Assembly: GCA_003567055.1 (NCBI GenBank)
Contig: PXAW01000241.1
Location: 1 to 13,899, forward strand
Reading direction: 5' to 3'
From: Hyphomicrobiales bacterium
GTDB taxonomy: Bacteria; Pseudomonadota; Alphaproteobacteria; Rhizobiales; Beijerinckiaceae
Length of the DNA stretch: 13,899 nt
The translations under genes were made by a program, and so were the position numbers. The notes under the pieces are model-generated. The model ran no database searches. It worked only from the letters and a program-made list of their open reading frames with translations, and was not told the DNA's origin. Of the stretch, positions 7,247-13,899 are shown piece after piece. Position 1 is the stretch's first letter. Every line of letters begins with the position of its first letter.

Positions 7247-7576
7247 TTATTCTTGCCCGCTGCTGTCGCGGTTGTGAAGTCGTGAAGGGTCGATGTAGTC
7301 GGGAAGGATCGTCGTTTCGTCGATCACGGCCGAAGCGAGCTGCGCGACGGTCAGGTTGCGTGCGTCACGCAGATCCGCCCCGCGAAGAATGGTGCCACGC
7401 AGATCGGCATCGGCGAAATCGGCACCTCGAAAAGAGGCGCCCGTCGCGTCCGCCCCCGACAGGTTGGCAAGGCGCAGGGAGGCGCCACTGAGATCTGTGC
7501 GCCTGATGAAGGCGCCGTGGATGTCCAGTCTCGGAACCTTCCCCGGCGCCTTGCCGATTGCTTCGGCTTCGCTCAT
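7247..7576 (-). CDS. Pentapeptide-repeat protein (second half of a split gene pair)
   Basis: This 109-residue protein has about ten consecutive A(D/N)LXX-type pentapeptides at residues 18-72 (for example [15 protein letters not shown], then [15 protein letters not shown]). They predict a right-handed quadrilateral beta-helix. The tail [20 protein letters not shown] is the usual cap after such repeats. Proteins of this kind commonly carry, in one chain, an N-terminal membrane segment, a HEAT-like region and then the pentapeptides. Here the N-terminal half is a separate upstream gene that overlaps this one by 4 bp (ATGA). A strong SD, GGGGAGG (7581-7587), lies four bases before the ATG, so this half has its own initiation site. 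The biochemical role is unknown. Some pentapeptide proteins mimic DNA to shield gyrase, but nothing here supports that. Confidence 0.82.
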   Translation of the reverse strand: MSEAEAIGKAPGKVPRLDIHGAFIRRTDLSGASLRLANLSGADATGASFRGADFADADLRGTILRGADLRDARNLTVAQLASAVIDETTILPDYIDPSRLHNRDSSGQE

Positions 7577-7971
7577 GCCGCCTCCCCGATTCGAGCCTGC
7601 AGCGTCCTGATGATCTCCCGAATATCGACGGGAGGTTCATCGTCACCATAGGCGAAACCGCCCTCCCGAAGATAGGCCTGCAACAGCTCGAAGACAGGAT
7701 CGGACAGATCCGGAAAGTCTTTCGCGACCTCCCGCAGGACGTAGACGGCACTCAGCCGCACTTCGAGATTCGGATCGCGCAACTGCCCGACCGCGCGGAC
7801 GAACAGTTCCGTGACGTGCGAGCGCCGCGCGAGGGCCGCCTGCGTGTTGGCAGCCCGCGCTTGTGACGAGGCCGGTGAAAGCTGTCGCCATGCCAGAACC
7901 GAGCCGACCAGCGCAGCGCCGCCCAGCGCGAGGTTGCGCAACAACTCAGAGAGCGCGACCCAGATATCCAC
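7573..7971 (-). CDS. Membrane-anchored HEAT-like protein (first half of a split pentapeptide protein)
   Basis: This is a 132-residue protein of unknown function. A single membrane segment spans about residues 13-30 (NLALGGAALVGSVLAW). It is followed by a polar helix (SQARAANTQAALARRSHVTE) and a HEAT-like region at 54-104 (LFVRAVGQLRDPNLEVRLSAVYVLREVAKDFP). That region matches the membrane-proximal part of large pentapeptide-repeat proteins (pattern RFTRAIEQLG...LEVRLGGIYALERIA). It ends [17 protein letters not shown], where such proteins normally continue into the repeats. The start is GTG at 7971 with a G-rich SD-like stretch (GGGGGG). It lies 24 bp after sucB and overlaps the pentapeptide gene by 4 bp, so the two products are probably made together and may assemble. 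Confidence 0.75.
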   Translation of the reverse strand: MDIWVALSELLRNLALGGAALVGSVLAWRQLSPASSQARAANTQAALARRSHVTELFVRAVGQLRDPNLEVRLSAVYVLREVAKDFPDLSDPVFELLQAYLREGGFAYGDDEPPVDIREIIRTLQARIGEAA

Positions 7972-7995
7972 CGCGCGATGCCCCCCGTTGCGTGA

Positions 7996-9237
7996 TCACA
8001 GATCCAGCACGAGCCGCGCGGGATCTTCCAGGGCTTCCTTGATGCGCACGAGGAAGGTCACGGCCTCCTTGCCGTCGACGATGCGGTGATCGTAGGAGAG
8101 CGCGAGATACATCATCGGGCGCGCCACGATCTGCCCGTCCTTGACCACCGGGCGCTGCTCGATGCGGTGCATGCCCAGAATGCCCGATTGCGGTGCGTTC
8201 AGGATCGGCGTCGACATCAGCGAGCCGTAGATGCCGCCATTGGTGATGGTGAAGGTGCCGCCCTGCATCTCGTCGATGGTCAGCTTGCCGTCACGGGCGC
8301 GCTTGCCGAAATCGTTGATCTGCTTCTCGATCCCGGCGATGGAGAGCTGGTCGGCATCGCGCACCACCGGCACGACGAGGCCCTTCTCCGTGCCGACCGC
8401 GATGCCGACATGGTAATAGTTCTTGTAGACCAGATCGGTGCCGTCGATCTCGGCATTCACCGCAGGCAGTTCCTTCAGGGCCTGGACCACGGCCTTGGTG
8501 AAGAAGCCCATGAAGCCGAGCTTCACGCCGTGCTTCTTCTCGAAGATGTCCTTGTACTGCTTGCGCAGATCCATCACCGCGCCCATGTCGACATCGTTGA
8601 ACGTCGTCAGCATGGCGGCGGTGTTCTGCGCGTCCTTGAGACGGCGCGCGATGGTCTGGCGCAGCTTGGTCATGCGCACACGCTCTTCACGATCGGCATC
8701 GACCGTGGTGGAAGCGGGGCGGGCCTGCTGCGCGGGAGCCGAGGAGGGGGCGGTAGCGCCGCCCGTGGCGATCGCGGCGAGCATGTCGCCCTTGGTCACG
8801 CGACCATCCTTGCCGGAACCCGAGACATTCGCGGGATCGACGCCGCTTTCTGCCGAGATGCGCGAAACGGCGGGGCCGTGATCGGATGCCTTCGCGGCGG
8901 GAGCGGGCCTGGCCGCTTCCGGCTTGCTCTCGGCTTTGGGGGCGTCTTTCTTTTCTTCTTTCTTCTCTTCCTTTTTGGCCGGCGCCGCAGCCGCGCTGCC
9001 GCCCTCGTCGATCGAACCGAGCAGCGCGTCGGGCTCCACCGTCTCGCCCTCCTGGGCGACGATGTCGCCGAGCACGCCGGAAGCCGGGGCGTTCACTTCG
9101 AGGGTGACCTTGTCGGTCTCGAGCTCGACCAGCGGCTCGTCGGCCTTCACGGCCTCGCCGGGCTTCTTGAACCAGCGGGCGATGGTCGCTTCGCTGACGG
9201 ATTCGCCGAGGGTGGGTACGCGGATTTCTGTGGCCAT
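7996..9237 (-). CDS. sucB: Dihydrolipoamide succinyltransferase (E2 of 2-oxoglutarate dehydrogenase)
   Basis: This core enzyme of the 2-oxoglutarate dehydrogenase complex carries the lipoyl arm and transfers the succinyl group to CoA. At 413 residues it is full length. The lipoyl domain spans about 1-77, with the lipoylated Lys43 in [10 protein letters not shown] Lys/Glu/Ala/Pro-rich flexible linker (80-118) follows, then the peripheral-subunit-binding domain at about 120-157 ([21 protein letters not shown]) and a second linker. The catalytic domain, from about residue 185 to the end, has His384 and Asp388 in SYDHRIVDG. The ATG at 9237 is fixed by the lipoyl-domain start [13 protein letters not shown]. 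It lies 87 bp downstream of sucA and is followed after 24 bp by the split pentapeptide pair. Confidence 0.97.
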   Translation of the reverse strand: MATEIRVPTLGESVSEATIARWFKKPGEAVKADEPLVELETDKVTLEVNAPASGVLGDIVAQEGETVEPDALLGSIDEGGSAAAAPAKKEEKKEEKKDAPKAESKPEAARPAPAAKASDHGPAVSRISAESGVDPANVSGSGKDGRVTKGDMLAAIATGGATAPSSAPAQQARPASTTVDADREERVRMTKLRQTIARRLKDAQNTAAMLTTFNDVDMGAVMDLRKQYKDIFEKKHGVKLGFMGFFTKAVVQALKELPAVNAEIDGTDLVYKNYYHVGIAVGTEKGLVVPVVRDADQLSIAGIEKQINDFGKRARDGKLTIDEMQGGTFTITNGGIYGSLMSTPILNAPQSGILGMHRIEQRPVVKDGQIVARPMMYLALSYDHRIVDGKEAVTFLVRIKEALEDPARLVLDL

Positions 9238-9284
9238 GGTGATCTTCGTCTTTGCTTGGGCATAAACCCGGTCATATCAGGTGC

Positions 9285-9306
9285 TCCCGACCCCTCCGGG
9301 CCGGGA
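9285..9306. other. Intercistronic hairpin between sucA and sucB
   Basis: The arms at 9285-9292 and 9299-9306 pair over 8 bp (one G-T pair in the RNA) around a 6-base loop. They lie in the 87-bp gap between sucA and sucB. There is no T tract on the minus strand, so the hairpin is more likely to affect message stability or relative expression of E1 and E2 than to end transcription. Confidence 0.4.
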
Positions 9307-9324
9307 ACGCGAAACGCTTGGCGC

Positions 9325-12285
9325 TCAGGCGCCGTAGACCTCGTCCATGAAGGCCTTGAGCTGCTGCTGGTGCTTCGACATCAGGCCCGTCGCGGTGGCG
9401 GCGGAGGCGGCGCGACCGGCATAGCGGGCGCGCGGCACCTTCGAGCCGGCCTGCTTGAGCACCCATTCGAGATAGGGCTCGACGAAGCTCCACGAGCCCA
9501 TGTTCTTCGGCTCTTCCTGGCACCAGACGACATCGGCGTTCTTGAAGCGCGACAATTCCGCCTGCAGCGACTTCAGCGGGAAGGGATAGAGCTGCTCGAC
9601 GCGCATCAGGTAGACATCGTTGATGCCGCGCTTCTCGCGCTCCTCGAACAGGTCGAAATAGACCTTGCCCGTGCACAGGACGACGCGACGGATCTTGTCG
9701 TCCTTGGCCAGCTGCACATCGCCGATACCGGCTGCCGCGTCATCCCACAGGATGCGGTGGAAGCAGGAATCGGGGCCCATTTCCGACATCTTCGAGACGC
9801 AGCGCTTGTGGCGCAGCAGGCTCTTGGGCGTCATCAGGATCAGCGGCTTGCGGAAGTCACGCTTCAGCTGACGGCGCAGGATGTGGAAGTAATTCGCCGG
9901 CGTGGAGCAATAGGCGACCTGCATGTTGTCTTCCGCGCACATCTGCAGGAAGCGCTCCAGGCGCGCGGAGGAATGCTCCGGACCCTGGCCCTCATAGCCG
10001 TGCGGAAGCAGGCAGACGAGGCCCGACATGCGCAGCCACTTGCGCTCGCCCGAGGAGATGAACTGGTCGAACACCACCTGCGCGCCGTTGGCGAAATCGC
10101 CGAACTGCGCTTCCCAGAGCACCAGCGCATTGGGCTCGGAGAGCGAGTAGCCGTATTCGAAGCCGAGCACGGCCTCTTCCGAGAGCATCGAATTGATGAC
10201 CTCGTAATGCGCCTGATCCTCGCTGATATGGTTGAGCGGGGTGTGGCGCTCTTCGGTTTCCTGATCGAGCAGGACGGAATGGCGCTGCGAGAAGGTGCCG
10301 CGCTCGACATCCTGGCCCGACAGGCGCACCCGGTGGCCTTCCCTGACCAGCGACCCGTAGGCGAGCGCCTCGGCGGTGGCCCAGTCGACACCCTCGCCGG
10401 TATCGATCATCTTGCGGCGGTTGTCGAGGAAACGGCGGATCGTGCGGTGGACGTTGAAGCCCTCGGGCACGGTGGTGATCTTGCGACCGATATCCTCCAG
10501 CGTCTCCATCTCGATGCCGGTGGCGCCGCGACGCGGGTCGTCGCTGTCCTCCTTCACCGCCTTCAGCCCGGACCAGCGTCCGTCCAGCCAGTCGGCCTTG
10601 TTGGGCTTGAAGCCCTGGACACTGTCGAATTCCTGATCGAGTTTGGCACGCCATTCGGCCTTCGCCGCGTCGATCTCCTCCTCGGTGATGACGCCTTCCT
10701 CGATCAGCTTCTTGCTGTAGATCGCGAGCGTGGTCGGATGCTCGCGGATGATCTTGTACATCCGCGGCTGGGTGAAGGACGGCTCATCGCCTTCGTTGTG
10801 ACCGAAGCGGCGGTAGCACAGCATGTCGATCACGACGGGCTTGTGGAAGCGCTGGCGGTATTCCGTGGCCACCTTCGCCGCATAGACCACCGCTTCCGGA
10901 TCGTCGCCGTTGCAGTGGAAGATCGGCGCCTCGACCATCTTCGCCACGTCGGACGGGTAGGGCGAGGAGCGCGAATAGCGCGGATTGGTGGTGAAGCCGA
11001 TCTGGTTGTTGATGATGAAATGGATAGAGCCGCCGGTGCGGTGACCCTTCAGCCCCGACAGGCCGAAGCACTCCGCCACCACGCCCTGGCCGGCGAAGGC
11101 CGCATCGCCGTGAAGCAGCAGCGGCAGCACCGAATTGCGGTTCTCGCCGGTCTCGCCATGCTGGTCCTGCTTGGCGCGCACCTTGCCGAGCACCACCGGA
11201 TCGACGATCTCGAGATGCGAGGGATTGGCGGTGAGCGAGAGGTGGACGTTGTTGTCGTCGAAGGTGCGGTCCGACGAGGCGCCGAGATGGTATTTCACAT
11301 CGCCCGAGCCCTCCACATCGTCGGGGGCGAAGGAGCCGCCCTTGAATTCGTGGAACAGCGCGCGATGCGTCTTGCCCATCACCTGGGTGAGCACGTTGAG
11401 GCGACCGCGATGGGCCATGCCCAGCACGATTTCCTTCACACCGAGATTGCCGCCGCGCTTGATGATCTGTTCGAGCGCCGGGATCAGCGATTCCGCGCCG
11501 TCGAGACCGAAGCGCTTGGTGCCGGTATATTTGAGATCGAGAAACTTCTCGAAACCCTCGCCCTCGATCAGCTTGTTGAGGATCGCCTTCTTGCCGCGCG
11601 CGGTGAATTCGATCTCCTTGTCGGGCCCCTCGATGCGCTCCTGCAGCCAGGCCTTCTCGACCGGGTCGGAGATGTGCATGAACTCGACGCCGAGCGTCTG
11701 GCAATAGGTGCGCTGGAGGATGGCGAGGATTTCACCGATCGTCGCGAATTCGAGCCCCAGCACGTTGTCGAGGAAGATCTTGCGGTCGTAATCGGCTTCG
11801 GTGAAGCCGTAATGCGCCGGGGAGAGCTCTTCGTCATTGACGCGCTTCTCGAAACCCAGCGGATCCAGATTGGCATGCAGGTGGCCGCGCATGCGATAGG
11901 CGCGGATCATCATCAGCGCATGCAGCGAATCGCGCGTGGCCTGCTGCACATGCTCCTCGGTCAGCGCGACGCCCTTGGCCTCGGCCTTGCCCTTGAGCTT
12001 CTCGGACACGGTCTTCTCGATCTGCGCCCAGTTGCCGTCGAGGGCGGAGACGAGCTCGCCATTGGCCGGAATCGGCCAGTTCTCGCGCTTCCAGGAGGCG
12101 CCCTGCGCGTTCTTCGCGACGATGGCGCCGTCATCCTTGAGCGCACCGAAGAAGGCCTGCCATTCGGCATCGACCGATTTCGGGTCCTTGGCGTATTGGG
12201 CATAGAGATCCTCGATATAGGCGGCATTGGCGCCGTCGAGGAAGGAGGTCTGGAGGAGCGCTTCGTTGACGTCTTGGCGTGCCAT
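9325..12285 (-). CDS. sucA: 2-oxoglutarate dehydrogenase E1 component
   Basis: This thiamin-diphosphate-dependent enzyme decarboxylates 2-oxoglutarate and succinylates the lipoyl group of SucB. It has 986 residues, the usual size. The N-terminus has the E2-binding helix (YIEDLYAQYAKDP, residues 23-35). The ThDP domain includes GMAHRGRLNVL (289-299), HLGASSDR (333-340), LTANPSHLE (351-359), HGDAAFAGQG (392-401) and GDDPEAV (460-466). The transketolase-like C-terminal half continues through FGHNEGDEPSFTQP to a normal end (EVYGA). The frame stays open 46 codons further upstream. I chose the ATG at 12285 because it is preceded by the SD GGACGGA and begins with the conserved family N-terminus, while the extension is low-complexity Arg-rich. 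It follows sucD after 179 bp. Confidence 0.97.
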   Translation of the reverse strand: MARQDVNEALLQTSFLDGANAAYIEDLYAQYAKDPKSVDAEWQAFFGALKDDGAIVAKNAQGASWKRENWPIPANGELVSALDGNWAQIEKTVSEKLKGKAEAKGVALTEEHVQQATRDSLHALMMIRAYRMRGHLHANLDPLGFEKRVNDEELSPAHYGFTEADYDRKIFLDNVLGLEFATIGEILAILQRTYCQTLGVEFMHISDPVEKAWLQERIEGPDKEIEFTARGKKAILNKLIEGEGFEKFLDLKYTGTKRFGLDGAESLIPALEQIIKRGGNLGVKEIVLGMAHRGRLNVLTQVMGKTHRALFHEFKGGSFAPDDVEGSGDVKYHLGASSDRTFDDNNVHLSLTANPSHLEIVDPVVLGKVRAKQDQHGETGENRNSVLPLLLHGDAAFAGQGVVAECFGLSGLKGHRTGGSIHFIINNQIGFTTNPRYSRSSPYPSDVAKMVEAPIFHCNGDDPEAVVYAAKVATEYRQRFHKPVVIDMLCYRRFGHNEGDEPSFTQPRMYKIIREHPTTLAIYSKKLIEEGVITEEEIDAAKAEWRAKLDQEFDSVQGFKPNKADWLDGRWSGLKAVKEDSDDPRRGATGIEMETLEDIGRKITTVPEGFNVHRTIRRFLDNRRKMIDTGEGVDWATAEALAYGSLVREGHRVRLSGQDVERGTFSQRHSVLLDQETEERHTPLNHISEDQAHYEVINSMLSEEAVLGFEYGYSLSEPNALVLWEAQFGDFANGAQVVFDQFISSGERKWLRMSGLVCLLPHGYEGQGPEHSSARLERFLQMCAEDNMQVAYCSTPANYFHILRRQLKRDFRKPLILMTPKSLLRHKRCVSKMSEMGPDSCFHRILWDDAAAGIGDVQLAKDDKIRRVVLCTGKVYFDLFEEREKRGINDVYLMRVEQLYPFPLKSLQAELSRFKNADVVWCQEEPKNMGSWSFVEPYLEWVLKQAGSKVPRARYAGRAASAATATGLMSKHQQQLKAFMDEVYGA

Positions 12286-12406
12286 GGCTTGTCCGTCCGA
12301 GGGGCCGCCGGGTGATTGTCGCCGGAGGCCGTGGCGGGGCCGGGTCGCGGCCCCTTCGAGGGTTTGATCGAGCCGCCGTCTTGCGGGTCGATTCAGGCGA
12401 TATTCG

Positions 12407-12449
12407 GTCCGGTCGCGCCGCAATCCGCTCGGATCAGGCGCGACCGGAC
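12407..12449. repeat. Large inverted repeat (13-bp perfect arms) between sucD and sucA
   Basis: The arms at 12407-12419 and 12437-12449 are perfect complements. The 17-base loop itself contains a 5-bp stem (12423-12427 with 12430-12434). It lies 16 bp after the sucD stop on the minus strand and is not followed by a T tract. A second weaker stem (12336-12341 with 12349-12354) lies nearer sucA. It may be a REP-like intergenic repeat, an mRNA 3'-end stabiliser or a partial terminator that lowers sucA relative to sucD. The rest of the 179-bp gap shows no confident promoter. Confidence 0.75.
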
Positions 12450-12464
12450 ATGATGTGAAGGCCG

Positions 12465-13349
12465 TCAGCCCTTCAGAAGTTCCGAAAGCGTGGTGCCGAG
12501 CCGCGCCGGGGAGGGCGAGACCTTGATGCCGGCTGCTTCCATGGCGGCGATCTTGTCTTCCGCGCCGCCCTTGCCGCCGGAAATGATCGCACCCGCATGG
12601 CCCATGCGGCGGCCCGGAGGCGCCGTACGACCGGCGATGAAGCCGACCATCGGCTTCTTGCGCCCGCGCTTCGCTTCATCCGCGATGAACTGCGCGGCTT
12701 CCTCTTCCGCCGAACCGCCGATCTCGCCGATCATCACGATCGACTTGGTGGCGTCGTCGGCGAGGAGCATTTCGAGCATGTCGATGAACTCGGTGCCCTT
12801 GACCGGATCACCGCCGATGCCGACCGCCGTGGTCTGGCCGAGGCCTTCATTGGTGGTCTGGAACACGGCTTCATAGGTGAGCGTGCCCGAGCGCGAGACG
12901 ATGCCGACCGAGCCCCGCGAGAAGATGTTGCCCGGCATGATGCCGATCTTCGATTCGCCGGCGGTGACGACACCGGGGCAGTTCGGGCCGATCAGGCGCG
13001 ACTTCGAGCCGGCCAGAGCGCGCTTGACGCGCACCATGTCCTGTACCGGGATACCCTCGGTGATGCAGACGATCAGCGGGATTTCCGCGTCGATCGCCTC
13101 GCAGATCGCGTCAGCCGCGCCGGGCGGCGGGACGTAGACGACGGAGGCCTCGGCGCCCGTCGTCTCGCGGGCCTCGGCCACCGTGTCGAAGACCGGCAGG
13201 CCGATATGCTTCGAGCCGCCTTTGCCCGGCGAAACGCCGCCGACCATCTTCGTGCCGTAGGCGATGGCCTGTTCGGAGTGGAAGGTCCCGTTCTTGCCGG
13301 TGAAGCCCTGGCAGATGACCTTGGTGTCGGAATTGATCAGAATGGACAT
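12465..13349 (-). CDS. sucD: Succinyl-CoA synthetase (ADP/GDP-forming) alpha subunit
   Basis: This alpha subunit of succinate-CoA ligase binds CoA and carries the phosphohistidine that passes phosphate to ADP or GDP during conversion of succinyl-CoA to succinate. It has 294 residues, the normal length. The CoA-binding Rossmann domain has GFTGKNG (15-21), [15 protein letters not shown] (31-45) and CITEGIP (95-101). The ligase domain has GPNCPG (121-126) and the active-site His251 in RRMGHAGAI. It needs the beta subunit SucC, normally encoded just upstream in the same operon. Here the gene immediately upstream is a PIN-domain toxin, 24 bp away, and sucC is not in the window. A modest SD (AAGAGA) precedes the ATG at 13349. 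Confidence 0.97.
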   Translation of the reverse strand: MSILINSDTKVICQGFTGKNGTFHSEQAIAYGTKMVGGVSPGKGGSKHIGLPVFDTVAEARETTGAEASVVYVPPPGAADAICEAIDAEIPLIVCITEGIPVQDMVRVKRALAGSKSRLIGPNCPGVVTAGESKIGIMPGNIFSRGSVGIVSRSGTLTYEAVFQTTNEGLGQTTAVGIGGDPVKGTEFIDMLEMLLADDATKSIVMIGEIGGSAEEEAAQFIADEAKRGRKKPMVGFIAGRTAPPGRRMGHAGAIISGGKGGAEDKIAAMEAAGIKVSPSPARLGTTLSELLKG

Positions 13350-13373
13350 GGGATCGTCGATCTCTTCTTTCGT

Positions 13374-13793
13374 TCAATGCGATGCGAAGGGGTTGACCAC
13401 CTTCACGTCGCCATAGCTCTGCGCGTGATTGAGGTCTTCGGAATAGAGGGTCGCGCAGCCCAGACGCTGCGCGGCGGCGATGATGGCTGCATCCCAGTAG
13501 GATACGAGATAGCGACGGCTGAGACGGAGGGCTGACCGCACCAGCTCCGTATCGACCGGAACGACGGGAAAGACGCTCAGCCTTTCGATCCAGGTCTCGG
13601 CTTCCTCGCCCGCCAGCGGGACAGCCGGTTTCTTGATCACGTTCACGTAAAACTCGGCGAGGACCTGTGCCGAGAGCCCGAAATCCGCTTTCTCCAGAAG
13701 ATCCCAAGCCCGCGCCGCCTTTTCAGGAGCATCCTTGCGACCGGCAGCAGCATAGATCAGGACATTCGTATCGAGGAAGGTTTCAGCGCGCAT
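13374..13793 (-). CDS. vapC: PIN-domain toxin, VapC-like ribonuclease
   Basis: This 139-residue PIN-domain protein is of the type that acts as the toxin of VapBC toxin-antitoxin pairs, cutting RNA with Mg2+ when freed from its antitoxin. The four acidic active-site residues are all present: Asp8 (FLDTNVLIY), Glu47 (QVLAEFYVN), Asp101 (SYWDAAIIAAA) and Asp120 (LYSEDLNH). The C-terminus GDVKVVNPF is also typical, so the toxin looks intact. The ATG at 13793 overlaps the end of the upstream antitoxin frame by 11 bp, with a strong SD (AGGGAGGAC) inside that gene. It ends 24 bp before sucD, so it is probably on the same transcript. The family is clear; the RNA target is unknown. Confidence 0.88.
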   Translation of the reverse strand: MRAETFLDTNVLIYAAAGRKDAPEKAARAWDLLEKADFGLSAQVLAEFYVNVIKKPAVPLAGEEAETWIERLSVFPVVPVDTELVRSALRLSRRYLVSYWDAAIIAAAQRLGCATLYSEDLNHAQSYGDVKVVNPFASH

Positions 13794-13899
13794 GGCTGTC
13801 CTCCCTGTCGAAGCGGAAATCGGGTCCGAGCCGTGCCTCGCTGCTTTCGCTGAGACGCTTGAGGTCGGCGATCGCGGATTGCGCGCGCTCCTGACCGCG
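13783..13899 (-). CDS. C-terminal end of the cognate antitoxin (VapB/Phd-like), partial
   Basis: Reading the minus strand from the right edge gives 38 codons and a stop at 13783-13785, out of frame with and overlapping the toxin start by 11 bp. The peptide has a helix (AQSAIADLKRLSESSEARLG) and the tail DFRFDREDSHAR. This charged C-terminus is the sort that wraps into the active site of a PIN toxin. The DNA-binding N-terminal part lies outside the window, so the antitoxin family (AbrB, Phd/YefM or RHH) cannot be told. The call relies on tight coupling with the toxin and general composition. Confidence 0.65.
   Translation of the reverse strand, partial: RGQERAQSAIADLKRLSESSEARLGPDFRFDREDSHAR

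Noticed and set aside
5899..7491. A 530-codon plus-strand frame antisense to lpd
   Set aside because: It lies opposite a full-length dihydrolipoyl dehydrogenase, is His/Asp/Gly-rich with no family motif, and is explained by codon bias.
8086..12315. A 1409-codon open frame on the plus strand antisense to sucB and sucA
   Set aside because: It is the mirror of two well-supported enzymes. High third-position GC removes stops from the opposite strand, and the peptide has no recognisable domain and is dominated by Arg/Ala/Leu/His/Asp.
12286..12423. A 46-codon N-terminal extension of SucA
   Set aside because: The extension is Arg/Pro-rich and unlike SucA N-termini. The internal ATG at 12285 has a good SD and starts the conserved sequence. 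The extension would also translate part of the large inverted repeat.
1..13899. CRISPR array, tRNA, rRNA, insertion sequence or phage genes
   Set aside because: No regularly spaced repeats, cloverleaf-like conserved tRNA arms, transposase motifs or phage proteins were seen in the sequence by eye.

Overview
The window looks like chromosomal DNA of a GC-rich alphaproteobacterium, probably of the Hyphomicrobiales (Rhizobiales). The evidence is the sucD-sucA-sucB-lpd gene order with an alphaproteobacterial-type SucA/SucB/Lpd set, a cysteine-free ribosomal protein S4, a small DUF6460-type membrane protein, and very high GC at third codon positions. That codon bias produces long open frames antisense to the real genes. 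No rRNA, tRNA, CRISPR array, insertion sequence or phage gene was seen. The assignment rests on protein motifs read by eye, not on a database search.

Layout, left to right. Positions 1-1377 (minus) hold a small DUF6460-like membrane protein followed by a MATE-family exporter that runs off the left edge. After a 224-bp spacer with a 15-bp tandem repeat comes a YibF-like glutathione S-transferase (1602-2204, plus). It converges on rpsD (2271-2888, minus), with an intrinsic terminator for rpsD between them. A 344-bp spacer with two adjacent inverted repeats separates rpsD from a divergent gene for a stand-alone tandem-receiver protein (3233-4102, plus). That gene converges on a DUF4114-plus-EF-hand protein (4157-5671, minus). 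The 161-bp region upstream of the EF-hand gene is AT-rich and palindromic.

From 5833 to the right edge everything is on the minus strand and forms a TCA-cycle cluster. In transcription order it reads: antitoxin (partial), PIN-domain toxin, sucD, sucA, sucB, a TM/HEAT-like protein, a pentapeptide-repeat protein, lpd. SucA (E1), SucB (E2) and Lpd (E3) make up the 2-oxoglutarate dehydrogenase complex, which converts 2-oxoglutarate to succinyl-CoA. SucD, with a SucC expected outside the window, converts succinyl-CoA to succinate and yields ATP or GTP.

Two foreign-looking pieces sit in this otherwise standard cluster. One is a VapBC-like toxin-antitoxin pair immediately upstream of sucD, where sucC normally lies. 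The other is a two-gene split version of a membrane/pentapeptide-repeat protein between sucB and lpd. A 43-bp inverted repeat with perfect 13-bp arms separates sucD from sucA. I see no clearly new multi-gene system. The best leads are these two inserts, the receiver protein whose first domain has lost its phosphorylation site, and the internally duplicated EF-hand protein with its palindromic upstream region.
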